From: Theocolax elegans
Taxonomy: Eukaryota; Arthropoda; Insecta; Hymenoptera; Cerocephalidae
Length of the DNA stretch: 64,000 nucleotides
Assembly: GCA_026168455.1 (NCBI GenBank)
Contig: CM047425.1
Location: 89,159,580-89,223,579, forward strand
Reading direction: 5' to 3'
Shown here piece by piece: positions 26,801 to 37,862 of the stretch; position 1 is the stretch's first letter; each line of letters begins with the position of its first letter. A program made the position numbers and the translations under genes. The notes under the pieces were generated by a model that searched no databases, was not told the origin of the DNA, and saw nothing but the letters and a program-made list of their open reading frames with translations.

Positions 26801-28479
26801 CTTTTGCAAAAATTAATATTTTTACCTAATTTTATGTTAAGAGACAAGAGATAATGTTTATATATAACATAATTGATATAAGTACATAAATATATATATA
26901 TATATATAAATTAAACGTACTAAGCTGAATTAAAATTATTATGTGTGATGATAAAATGTATGTTCTCTGTAGCTGTATAAGTCTCAAATGAGACTCAAAA
27001 AAACTTAAATAAAAATATGTATATATAACAGAAAACATTTATATTGATCGACGACAATGTTAAAAATTTATAACAATGAAACTCGTAATACCGATTTATT
27101 TTTAATTTTTTATTAAAATATTATAAATGTCGGTTATCTTGGTGTGTAAAAGTTTGACGCATTGATTGATTAGAAATCTGAAAAATGTTGATTGATGACT
27201 TTTTATGGTATCGATACGTCGGCATCATATTTTATACTAAGAATTAATTAAGAAAATGTAATTTACAAACAAAGACAAAAATCTATGTATTATAAACATA
27301 GACTAAAATAACTCTCTAAGAAGAATTTGATTAATTTGTAGCAATTGTGAAATTAGTTATTTTACATTTGTTCAACAGTTCTATGTAATATCAATTATTT
27401 CTTTACGATAATTGTGTATCATTTTTAATATTTTACTCAATTTTATTGTAAATTGATAAAACCGTTATTATTCTTACAGTATTATGTGAATATAAAAACT
27501 AATTCCAATTCATTGGCACGTAGCTTCCTCAGAATTAACATATCACTCCTATATATGTAATATATTATTTTAATATGAAATTTAATTAATTTTAACAAAA
27601 TTATTCAACGTTCGTTTTGCATTAATTTATTACAGGTGATTATTACAAATAAAAAAGTGCTTGGAAAACATGATTGAACATATCTGAATTTGAATAACAC
27701 GATTTTTAAAAATAAAGAAATACTTATCTTTTAATTTTAATTTCAACGTCCATCAGATTCGTACAGATTAATGTGTTTTTAAAGTATTATGCACCGAAAG
27801 CTACAGATGTTATTATTCCAAAGGAGGAATAGGAGAAGAAATTTTTTTATTCTCTTCGTAGTGTAATATTTTCTCTGATTTAAAATATCATCTGCAATAT
27901 TGAAAATTTTGAAAAGTCGGTAATTAGCTATAACACAAAAGCAAATCAATAGATCCGAAAATGATTTTTACCCAAATTCGGAAAAAGAAAAGAAAACGCA
28001 AGCTGAGTAATATCGAGTAGTTTTACAAATATAGGGGTATACGTTTACATAAACACATACTCACACATACACATACGGACATATATAAAACCACGTTTTT
28101 AAGGCTCTAGACATTTCAAAACATACTTCGCACTTGAAAAGTTTTTAAATTATAAAGCTTCTTGTACAAATTAATTATTATATTGACAAAAGATAATAAT
28201 CACTAATAAAGCGAAAAGTTGAAACTTTTTTTTCCCATATGTTAACTATAATATTTAATAAAACATTTGCAAACTGCTCAGAGAAATATATTGTAGATCT
28301 TATATTTCAAAATATGTGAATTTTTAAAGAAAAGCAATTGTTTTCCTTTTTTACTCGTACCCAATTTTGTTTATTCGTTATCGCACGTTAATAAGATTGA
28401 AATTCACTTGATTCTTACGAAATTGTAATAATTATAGATAAAAGTAGTACAGTTACCGAAATCTAAATGTAAAGCTACA
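23871..28479. other. Long AT-rich non-coding stretch
   Basis: Only short chance frames and small TA/TG microsatellites occur (about 24192, 24355, 25670, 25780 and 26890). A small GC-richer patch is at 25430-25490 (ccctccctggccggcaggg). No gene is recognised. Confidence 0.55.
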
Positions 28480-28870
28480 AGAGAGCTAGAAATCGCGAGA
28501 AATTGGAAGGCAAAACTGTAAGGAGCACATTCATTCGACGACAAGACTCACTTAGTAAGCGCACACAATGTACCTATTCGTGATTGCTTGATTGGTGCAC
28601 AATGACAATCATCGAGCGTCATCTTCGGGCCATTGTGACGAATCCGACATTATGGGCCATCGCGCGGTATTTCCTACTGACGACCTTGGCCCCTCGGCGC
28701 ACCGACTAATTGTCCCGCCTAATTGCGCGCACGGACCCTCTGCGCGCACTCCCAAATTGCCGTGATAATTGCAAGCTCGACCACACAATGCCAAATAATG
28801 AGCTTCGTTGCGTACGCACTCGCGACTTCGAGCTTTGCTGACGAAAATCTTTACATCGACAATATATATG
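28480..28870. promoter_or_regulatory. GC-rich islet with clustered Sox-like and homeodomain-like motifs
   Basis: A strongly GC-enriched segment (28590-28850) contains four ACAATG/CATTGT motifs, the Sox HMG-box core, at 28565-28570, 28599-28604, 28631-28636 and 28785-28790. It also has several TAATTG/CAATTA-type homeodomain cores (ctaattgtcccgcctaattg, tgataattg). No plausible coding exon is present. This combination is typical of developmental or neural enhancers; function is inferred. Confidence 0.4.
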
Positions 28871-29067
28871 TAAATACATATCGACCTTCTGATGCTATCT
28901 TCATCGTTTTAAAAAATGGGTTTTCTACTAGCAGATTCCTAATGCTGCTTCATTGTTTTCAAACTATTGTTAAATGCACTCCATATAAAATATGAACTGT
29001 GAACAGTTACGCAGAAAATGTAGACAATCTTAACTATATAAATTTCATTTTTAATGAAAATATATTT

Positions 29068-29304
29068 ATGTATTCATTTATTTATTTAACCAGCAAAAAA
29101 AATTACATAGATTTTATCAACTATATTTCTATAGATTTCCTAGTAACTCCTATAGAGGCAACTTAATGTTTGCCTTTACATAGGACTGGTATAACACTGG
29201 TTAAAACTTAACAAATAACTTACAAAACTAAAATTATATAAATATATATAAAACATTTTCTGTTTGCTTTATATTTCATTTCATATTAAATACATATATG
29301 CAAC
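29068..29304 (-). mobile_element. 3' end of a non-LTR retrotransposon, copy A
   Basis: About 235 bp match 53791-54016 in the same orientation with roughly 85-90% identity, including ctatagatttcctagtaact and ggactggtataacactggtt. Read on the minus strand, the sequence ends in a taaa-type tail (plus-strand tttatttattt), as LINE 3' ends do. Here the element is 5'-truncated and keeps only the untranslated end, a usual product of incomplete target-primed reverse transcription. Confidence 0.75.
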
Positions 29305-30534
29305 GGTGATTATCACGTATGCGATAAGTTTTTCTATAACATTTATCGTATTCGCACGATACTTCTAGAACATATGTTCAGTAAGTTTAACGTTATAATT
29401 CGGCGCCGTAAAAATTATTGGAATTTTTTACATATATTTTGACATATTAAATTATTCTTTGTTGAACGTTGTATGTCTCAAGTTTTACGGTAACTTCTAC
29501 AAGAATATTCTTTCCATATTTTATAAACGTTTCATACCATTCTGTCTTATTATTTTATGATAAAAATTTTTTAATAAATGTAAAAAATATAATAATATGT
29601 TCTTAGATTTGTATATCTAAGAATATATTTATATCTAGGAATATATTTGTCTGATAATATTATATTAAATGATTATTAAAAAATACATTCATATTTTGTC
29701 ATATAGAAGTTTAGGTTTAATAGTTTATAAAGACAGGTCAACTTTAATTACTATAATTAAATTAAGAAAAAATATTTTTCTGTGTGTAAAAATGTAAACT
29801 ACTTTTAAAAATTTTTTGTGTGAATAATTTACTTTCAAATGTGTAACATTTTATTTTATAATGCAAATAAAGTCGTATCTCTTAAAATTTATGAACTAAT
29901 ATATAATTACTTACTTATTCCTGCATTTTAACACAAAATTCATATTTATGGTTTATTTTCTTACCAAATTAATAGATAAATATTGTGCCATTTTTATACA
30001 CCATGTACAAAATATCTTTCCTAATGTGTTTGCATTAGTCAAAGCAAAACTGTGTAGAAAAATATTTAAAAAGAAACTTGAAGTACCAGATTATTTGCAA
30101 AAAATACCATTTTATCTATTAAAATATTAATTACGTTTTGTATGTCTTTACGATGTGATGGTTAGCATTGTAGTTTTGCATTCGAACTAAATAACATTGT
30201 CAATAATATTTGCTTAAAAAAATACTATGATAGAAAATACTGCGCGATAGATGTGCGAATGACAAAGTAAAGTATAACTCTAAGATTTAAAAAAAAGTTG
30301 TTTAATATTATACGAATGACTACAATGTAATTATCGTAAGTCTGTAATCACTATGCGGTACATTTCTCTTTAATTTTTCGTTTATTTATATAACGAAAAA
30401 GACATTGTCAATCAATATATATGGTAAAGCTTTACGAGTACAATAAACATCATAAAAACTATTTGACATTAAAATTCAATTAATTTGATGAACTAAGTTT
30501 CATTACACTATATTAATTAAAACCATTAATGAAA
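29305..30534. other. AT-rich non-coding DNA
   Basis: A short reiteration (atctaagaatatattt / atctaggaatatattt) occurs near 29616-29650. No gene is recognised. Confidence 0.6.
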
Positions 30535-30660
30535 AAACACTTTATCCCACAAAATACGCAATTTTCTTCGAAATCTTCTTCAGAATCGTTACCACTAAGC
30601 ATCTCCTCGAATGTAAACACGCGTTCTCTTATCAATAGCAATATAAGGGTAAACCTGAGA
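30488..30660 (-). other. Short acidic coding-like segment
   Basis: On the minus strand a frame of roughly 55 codons runs without a stop and includes FEEMLSGNDSEEDFEENC followed by VFCGI. An acidic Ser/Asp/Glu stretch ending in a Cys pair does not look like chance AT-rich translation. It has no clear start and its upstream side closes in a stop, so it could be an internal exon with an acceptor near the cag at about 30656, or a decayed transposase N-terminus. I do not recognise a family. Confidence 0.2.
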
Positions 30661-30704
30661 CGCAACAATTTAACACAAACTATTTACCCTCGGTTCTTGT
30701 GACG

Positions 30705-30930
30705 CAAAAAGCTTGAGCCCTCAAGAAGGACACAAGGAAAAGTGATAAAGGAAACAAGAAGCTTTCGAGCAGATAAAAAAGGAAAGAGAAACAGAGAAGG
30801 AGAGGGAGGATGGAAGGAAGGAGGGGTGGTGACTAGGGGAGAGATTACGAAGAAAAGAAAGCACATACAGAAGTCAGTCAGAGAGGGTGTGCAAGAGAGT
30901 GACAGGGTGTTTGGGTGCGCGTAGATTACG
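30705..30930. repeat. Purine-rich (GA) tract
   Basis: The plus strand is almost entirely A and G from about 30718 to 30900, with ggaagga and gaga units. The open frames on both strands follow from this composition (Lys/Arg/Glu on plus, Phe/Ser/Leu/Pro on minus). Such tracts can form triplex DNA and bind GAGA-type factors; no function is shown. Confidence 0.6.
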
Positions 30931-33900
30931 TTTAACGTCGGCAAGCCTCTTCCGCGTTCTTTCGCGAGGTTGAGGGAAATGGCAAAAAAGTGGAGAGAAA
31001 ACGAGGATATTTTCAGGAAGGCACGTGTCTCTGAACAACTTTTCGATATTGCCGATTATCTTAATAATTAATACTATTTTCGTACGCCTATTCGTTATAA
31101 TTTCGATGAAATTTGCCTTTTTCTGTATTTATATTACGAATATTTATTTGAATAAGGTTGGTAATTCCTTTCAAAAACTTAATGGAATAATTTAACGAAA
31201 ACTGTAACACGCGTGTTTGCATTGCTATATATACATTCGTTTATTTATATAAATTTGTGTAAGATATGACATTCGATAAAATAATAATTTATTTATCAGT
31301 ATTCGGGTGACGTAAAACTAAGGTTTGAGTAATAAACACAGAATGGTAAACTTATTCTTATTTGGGAACTCGGATAATCTAAAAATTAAAAAAATTGCAT
31401 GGCTTTTAAATAATTTGTTTGATAATTTGTTATAAAGTTAAGATATTCGTTTCCGTCTACATTTCCAAGCGAGCAAACTATTATTTACAGATAACATTGT
31501 AAATATTTAAATCTAATTGAAAATTTTTAATTCAAATAATAATATTGTCACAGGTATCTTAGCCACGTGTCTTAGCAAGTATGATTAGTAATCTATAACC
31601 AGTACATATAGCATTTCGGACATTAGCTCCATGGTCAAATACGAGAATCGTAATCCGAGGTCCGTGTATTTGAATCCCATCGTTTCCCTTTTTTCACTTC
31701 TCGCTTTTTTCATACGTTACAATATATAAATCAAAGTTTAAAAGTTACATGACGTCAATCGATATTTTAATTCTTGCAATGACGAGTTTGTGTTGATATA
31801 AGAATTTACATAAATGAATTATTTTCGCAAGCGGGGGTTATTGGATTATTACCACTAATTTAATATACGATGTATTAAATCAAGAATAATAAATTGTAAT
31901 ATGTACAATTTTTATTAAAAATTATTAAATTTATATAAATTTAGATGAAGGTCGGTTGATTAAGGCAGTTTATACGTATAAGTATCGATAATTAAATTCA
32001 ATTGCATTTGACCAATTAACATAGAAAAATTTTTTGTACGTTTGGATTTAACAGTTTTTTAATATGTTTTATGGGCAGCTTTGATAACTATTATTAGCAT
32101 TACGTGTATCATAATAATGCTCTGTACTGATACTATTGACTTTATCTATTTTTGAGAAAAATAAACAACTCAATCGAGATGACGACTGTCATATTAATGT
32201 AATTATTAATTATCTATCTATTCTTTAATTGCTGTTTACATATACCTATATATATATGTACATTTAGATTGAAATGTTTATATACTAAATTGCAATCTTA
32301 TTTAAATAAAAAAAAGTATACATATAACTCTTTTATTGTCAGATTATAAAACTAACTAATCCGACGTTCAAATAAAAAAATCTGTAAATCCAATCTTTTA
32401 AAATTGAATGAAAATTTATCATCAATTTTTATTAAAATTGATAAAAATTGTTTCTGTATTTGATTCAAGTTAACAAATTGTTTTGACTGACAGAGTTTTC
32501 TGATCAATAAAATAATTGAAAGCTGTTCCGGAACGATATTGAAATTGAATAAAAATAAAATTGATATCTTTGATAATAAGTTTATTTATTTCTCGTACCT
32601 AAATTTACATTGCCTATAAAACTATAAACGAAAAAAAAGTTGCACCTTTCAATAACGAGACTTACGAGCGTAATACAATGCCTTGTGTATTTGACACGAA
32701 AGTCATAACTGACTTTACGTAACTAGATTAATCCAGTTGGAATAATATTTTTCTCAGTATAGTTAAACGGAGGTTGGTTTCGCTTTGTCTCAATCTTCAT
32801 CCAACCACTTCATGAATTCTAAAGATTCGTATTGTCAAGGAAAGGCACTTGCATGTATTCATAAGATGTTAAATTCTATTGTTTTGCTTTTATTTGAGAG
32901 TTGAATAATATTTTTACAATACACTATAGTTTTTTATCTAGATTTTGAATTTTCAATGCTTGGTTTTACAATTGATTGACACACGTGTAAAATGTCAGTA
33001 TTTTTTTCAGCGAAATATTGACATGTTATAGAATATTTATTTTCAATGGTGAAAAAATTAAATTTATTTGTTACGCTGTACAGAATCGCGATAAATGTAT
33101 CGTTGAATTATATAATGTAAAAAATGTAATGTTTGTTCGTGATGTATGGTCGCGCGGTATCTATATGTTTGTGATAAAATATTCAATTGAAATTTCTGGT
33201 CATGGAAATCACTCGTATCATGTATTTCCATCGATAAATTAAAATACAAATTTCTTTTTGTGCGCTATACGTACACTGGAAATGTAACTGCAATATTTAA
33301 AAAATCAGTTTCAAACACGCAATTCATAAACTTTAGATTTTTATGAATAAAAACTGAGTTTGTACATTAAAAAAAAAGTTTAACTTTTATTTGATATGCA
33401 ACTAAACTGCAGGACTAAAATCATTTTTGTTTTCTACAGAAGTTTCTGAGCTCTTAATTCTTAAAGTATCAAGCTATCGTTTTGAATAGGTATGATTCTT
33501 TAATAATGTTATTACGTTAACATATTATTACGTTTAAAAAAGCACACATATGTGTAATAGCATAAAATAAATTTTTAAAATAAAATTATGTAACTTGTTA
33601 GAACTATATAAATTATTTTTATTTTATTGTTTGTGGGCTCAGTCTAGCGAATAAAACTTTATCGAGTTTTTTAAATTACAAAATTCAGTCTTTGAATCTG
33701 TTATTACATTTTATAATATATTATTGGATTCAATGACTTTCATAAAAAAAAGAATGAAATGAAAGATTGAAATTTTATGGTCATTGAACGAATGTGAATT
33801 GGATGAAACACGGATATTTCGTTAACATATTGAATTAATCCATTACACTGAGCGTAGCGACATTTGGTTACTCGGCTTGAATTTTGATGCGTTTTACAAA

Positions 33901-34090
33901 TGTCCTATATCCTTAACAAATGCAACATTTTTTAATGGAAATACTATAAATTCAACACTATTAGAGATTATTTGATGGGTTTGATGATAATACTAGAATA
34001 TTTTTCAAATTATTGGTCACAGTAAAATTGTATAAATGAAAATTTTAGTTTATTGTTTAAATGAATCTATCGTTCGTTCAAGTAATGTTT
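30931..34090. other. AT-rich non-coding DNA
   Basis: The first 130 bp remain mildly GC-rich. A weakly tRNA-like segment is at 31618-31690. A 74-codon frame at 33018-33242 follows a good splice-acceptor-like tttttttcag (33001-33010), but its translation is not recognised. Nothing else is supported. Confidence 0.5.
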
Positions 34091-34162
34091 AATAAAAAGT
34101 GTCCTCTATTGATCGTCACGAACCAATGGTGTTTACAGATGTTTATTTAAGTTACAAAAATA

Positions 34163-34205
34163 TGCCGACGTTTCGGACGTTTTTACGCCGTCCCTTTTCA
34201 AGGCT
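34163..34205 (-). ncRNA. Hammerhead-ribozyme-like motif (left arm)
   Basis: This is the exact reverse complement of the motif at 37748-37790 and would be made from the minus strand. See that entry for the structural mapping. Its presence in both arms follows from the palindrome. Confidence 0.35.
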
Positions 34206-34771
34206 AAAAAAATTAATAATTTACAAAATATATAGATTAATACCCAATAGTGAAATATTTACATCGATGTCACAAAACAAATCATAACTCACCAAATTCT
34301 AACAAAACTCAAAAAAACCACATATCACTCGTGTAAATCTCGCAAAAGCCACTCTTCATTATTACATATACATTCTATAAAAATTCAACGCATCACGTTT
34401 AAGGGGTCAAGCCTGGGTTAAATGTTTTCAATAAATAAATAATTATTATTAGAATAATTTGTTTTTTTTTAATTCTTCTCACATATTAATTTTTTTTACA
34501 TAATATATATGTATTATACATTATATTTATCAATATAAAAAATGTTTATAATGCATTTTTAATCCTGGTTATTAAACTTATAATGATATTAAAAAATTGA
34601 TTAATTTTTGCAGTTGCCGTAGGATATTGAAGCATTGAATGCATCTTTTAATGTCTAATAAGGCTTAAAATGTTCATGGAATATATGTTTACAGACTTAT
34701 GTTTTTCCTTTTCTGAAAAAAAATTATTAACAATGTATTAAATATAAAAGTTGATAATAACAAGAAAAATA

Positions 34772-34807
34772 GTGAATGTTATGTACGTATACGTACATAA
34801 CATTCAC
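34772..34807. repeat. Perfect 36-bp palindrome
   Basis: The half-site gtgaatgttatgtacgta is followed directly by its exact complement with no spacer. It lies ~370 bp inside the left end of the 2.8-kb transposon. It may be a subterminal transposase site or simply a cruciform-prone sequence. Confidence 0.9.
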
Positions 34808-35420
34808 CTAAAACTTATCTTTTTGAAAATTGGGCAACATAAGTCCGTAGAAATATATATTTTAAAAATTTCCCCAAAATTTCAAAGTGATTCATCAACC
34901 TGGCTCTGAAATATCCTGCGGCAAGTAAGCTAAAATCATTAAAAAACCATTAATGAGATAAATGCATTTAAAGTTTCACTTATTAGATTTAAAGTTTTAC
35001 TTATTTTATAATTCTAATACCATATTCTTCAGGTATCGTACAATTTGTATGTGTAATCTTAATAATATGTATATTTAATAGGTTTATAGTGACTTTTTTC
35101 TGGTTTTATTAATATAATACTCAGTATATTTTTTTAATATACATGTATTATCTAAAATAACAGAAAGTCAACTTCAAGAATCAGTTTCTTTATAAAAAGA
35201 GGAATAAAATTTTTTAAAACTAAAAGAATACTTAGCTATTATTGAATATTAATACATGATTATTTTATATATAGTTTATGACTATTTTATATAATAATAT
35301 TTATACTATGATTATTATATTATATTATATGATTATAATTTTTATTATAAGCATTAAATTTAATTAGAAGTATGTAAAGAATGCAGTAAAAACAAATACT
35401 GTTTGACAGTTGTGTACAAT

Positions 35421-35510
35421 ATCTCTTTCTCTCTCTCTCACATGACAAGTCTTCCATAAAATTATTGATTTTTCGGATAGCCTTGTCACGTGATAGAGAA
35501 AGAGAGAGGC
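35421..35510. repeat. GA/CT hairpin with ~27-bp stem
   Basis: A left arm of tctctttctctctctctcac followed by atgacaag pairs with the complement at 35481-35510 around a ~30-base loop. The right arm contains an E-box, CACGTG, at 35487-35492. It is a pre-miRNA-sized hairpin inside the transposon; transcription is unknown. Confidence 0.65.
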
Positions 35511-35940
35511 ATATATATAGTGTTACAGCTGCTAATGAAGTGTGCACCAGCCACACGTTTGTAGTTCAGTTTTAAGCATTATAATATCAAGTAGAATTAT
35601 ATATTATATATATTATATTATATAATATCTAAATAAAATAAGTAAAAAAAAACTAGTGGTTTATAAAACTGCATGAACAAATTATATCAGATAAGTATTT
35701 GCATAACCTTAAATTTATATTTTGTTTATGTCAAGAAATTGATTCTTTGTTTCTCCATTTCAGCATAACCAATGTGTCAACACTTAGATATACAATATTT
35801 GCAGAATACAGATAAAATTATAGTAGTGTTTTGTTATGCTCAGTGTATTTGTGCTTAGTGCGATATTATGTGGTTGAAGTTATTTTATGTGTACTTATTT
35901 GTGAAAGTGTTTCAAACCTCCAATATAATTAGTATATTTC

Positions 35941-36686
35941 ATGCCGTAAAGTACCACTCTCTATATTCTTTTGTTTCTTCTTCTGGTCGCAATTCACATG
36001 CTCTGCAAAAATATTGCTTTGGAGAAACGTCAATTACTTTTTCATTCTCATGCAGTATCAACACCTTGAAGAGAATTGAATCCTCGCTTCCTCCAAGAAC
36101 CATCACCTGATACACTTATATGGCAATTCTGACTTGTTGAATCATATACTTGCTCGACAGTTGCTTTCATAGACTGTTTACCAACTTCTTTACAAACATT
36201 TTTTATCTCTGTATTAATAATGTCATAATTACTGTGAGAAACTCGACTCGGCAAATCCATATTTCCACAAAAAGTAACTAAACCAGCATGCCCATGACCA
36301 AGAGTTCTCATTGTGTACACTAACGTCTATTTATTTCATGAGCGTTACTTTTTTTTCAACTTTTCTACTTGAATCAATAACAAATACCTTAAAACAGTTT
36401 GTACATGTTATTGTTATTTTACTTCCCAAACCTCTCACATCAACTTCAGAAAATTTAACTGTACCATGACAATTCTGACAAACTAAAAATTCTTCTAATG
36501 TTGGGAAAAGTAGTGATATATCAATAATTCTATTTTCTGTGCTACTTTCTTCAATGGTATCAGTTTTTAACTTTTTACTTGATCTGGATCAATGTTGATG
36601 GAAGTGCATCGTAGTTGGTTCTTACTGATGTTGATAATTTTTTTATGAGCAGATGTACCAGGTATTCTGTTACTTGAGTCTGGCAT
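35941..36686 (-). pseudogene. Decayed Mutator-domain-like transposase
   Basis: Reading the minus strand from an ATG at 36686, the product starts MPDSSNRIPGTSAHKK. After a frameshift near 36570 it contains a zinc-ribbon-like pair, CQNC...CTNC. After another disruption near 36330, it continues in the 90-codon frame ending at 36048 with RTLGHGHAGLVTFCGNMDLP and VSGDGSWRKRGFNSL. After a further shift and deletion, CRACELRPEEETKEYREW follows (to about 35941). The SGDGSWRKRGF block and the later Cys/EY..W block match arthropod proteins with a Mutator-like transposase domain. At least three breaks and loss of the C-terminal part make it non-functional. The family match is from memory of conserved motifs. 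Confidence 0.7.
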
Positions 36687-36914
36687 TTTTTTTACTGCTC
36701 TTTTTTTGTATAAACTTATAATTAATTTCTTAAAACTAATAAAATTTAAGTTAAAAATATACTTTTAATTTAAAATCCACTGAGTATTTACTAAAATAAT
36801 GTAAATACTTTATCAATGCAGACAATATTTACTTCAAATAGAACTGTACGTATTTGTGCAGTATATAAAAGTAAAAGGAATCATTTATTTATTAACTATT
36901 AAATTTGAATCGTA

Positions 36915-36940
36915 TGGTAAAGTAGATTTCTACTTTACCA
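36915..36940. repeat. Short perfect hairpin
   Basis: The stem tggtaaagtaga is followed by two T and its exact complement. It lies ~280 bp inside the right end of the 2.8-kb transposon, roughly opposite the palindrome near the left end. Confidence 0.8.
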
Positions 36941-37364
36941 AACTCTACGCTTGATAGTTGCTTCGTTTAATATACTTCTATGTAAACGTCGAAAACCTCG
37001 CAATTATTATTTTAGTTAAATTAAAATAAAATGTCTTTTTTTGCAAAAATAATTTTAGAGGAAATAATGTCTATTGATGCTTACTTTATTTCAATTATAA
37101 CTTGCGAAAAAATTTTTTGTTTTTTTTCAAATTTTGGGATAATGTTTTATGTAAGAAATACTTTAAAAAAAGTTAATAAAAAAAAAATCGATTTTTTGAG
37201 CAGTTAACCCAGGCTTGACCCCTTAATTCTCGAATTAAAAACAATAATTTTCAGTAATACCATTAAAAAGAATACAATTTAAAAACCTTTTTGCTAATTT
37301 TCACCACCCACGCTGTCGTCTCCAGAACACATTGTTTAAAAAATATATATATATATCTATATAC

Positions 37365-37412
37365 ATAGGACCTCCCCGAAGGGAGTCCTAAGTCCCTTCG
37401 GGGAGGTCCTAT
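37365..37412. repeat. Palindrome centre with UUCG tetraloop hairpins
   Basis: The centre of the large palindrome is GC-rich. Each arm also folds alone: tccc-ttcg-ggga at 37393-37404 forms a cUUCGg-capped hairpin on the plus strand. The spacer between arms is 8 bp (37385-37392). Outside this lies tatata sequence. Confidence 0.8.
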
Positions 37413-37747
37413 GTATATAGATATATATATATATTTTTTAAACAATGTGTTCTGGAGACGACAGCGTGGGTGGTGAAAATTAGCAAAAAGGTTTTTAAAT
37501 TGTATTCTTTTTAATGGTATTACTGAAAATTATTGTTTTTAATTCGAGAATTAAACGTGATGCGTTGAATTTTTATAGAATGTATATGTAATAATGAAGA
37601 GTGGCTTTTGCGAGATTTACACGAGTGATATGTGGTTTTTTTGAGTTTTGTTAGAATTTGGGGAGTTATGATTTGTTTTGTGACATCGATGTAAATATTT
37701 CACTATTGGGTATTAATCTATATATTTTGTAAATTATTAATTTTTTT

Positions 37748-37790
37748 AGCCTTGAAAAGGGACGGCGTAAAAACGTCCGAAACGTCGGCA
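37748..37790 (+). ncRNA. Hammerhead-ribozyme-like motif (right arm)
   Basis: Mapping onto a type I hammerhead: stem I gcc (37749-37751) pairs ggc (37787-37789). The catalytic box is UUGAAAA (37752-37758) in place of CUGANGA. Stem II is ggacg (37760-37764) with cgtcc (37774-37778). GAAA is at 37779-37782, then a minimal stem III and the cleavage triplet GUC (37784-37786). The changes C3 to U and G8 to A keep the 3-8 pair complementary. One extra G (37759) precedes stem II. Penelope-like elements are known to carry such hammerheads with very short stem III. Cleavage activity is unproven. Confidence 0.4.
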
Positions 37791-37862
37791 TATTTTTGTA
37801 ACTTAAATAAACATCTGTAAACACCATTGGTTCGTGACGATCAATAGAGGACACTTTTTATT

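Larger units (their letters stand above)
34404..37222 (-). mobile_element. 2.8-kb TTAA-flanked DNA transposon with decayed transposase
   Basis: The element has 19-bp perfect terminal inverted repeats, ggggtcaagcctgggttaa at 34404-34422 and its complement at 37204-37222. TTAA is duplicated at 34400-34403 and 37223-37226. The opposite arm of the host palindrome carries the unoccupied site with a single TTAA (37551-37554), which proves precise insertion. It carries a broken transposase pseudogene on the minus strand and several subterminal hairpins. TTAA and GGGG ends suggest Kolobok or piggyBac, whereas the protein resembles the Mutator-like transposase domain common in arthropod genomes. It is inactive as it stands. 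Confidence 0.85.
34091..37862. mobile_element. Palindromic Penelope-like foldback, interrupted by another transposon
   Basis: The arms are 34091-34403 plus 37227-37384 (left) and 37393-37862 (right), with an 8-bp spacer at 37385-37392. I find one substitution and one A indel in the outer 313 bp, so the arms are ~99% identical. Each arm has, near its outer end, the segment ccttgaaaagggacggcg...cgaaacgtcgg, which resembles the hammerhead/GAAACGTCGG region of Penelope-like element terminal repeats. The 62-codon frame in each arm is part of this non-coding region. The left arm is split by the 34404-37222 element. The Penelope relation is inferred. Confidence 0.75.

Noticed and set aside
31618..31690. 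tRNA-like segment with ttagctccatggtca and tttgaatcccat
   Set aside because: The order resembles A and B boxes, but the anticodon and T stems do not pair properly. At most it is a tRNA-derived relic.
33001..33242. Possible exon after the acceptor-like tttttttcag
   Set aside because: The 74-codon frame has no recognisable domain and no matching donor or partner exon is visible. A single acceptor-like site is common by chance.
34099..34287. 62-codon frame repeated exactly at 37666-37854
   Set aside because: It is duplicated only because the palindrome arms are identical. It lies over the ribozyme-like terminal region and has no protein family.
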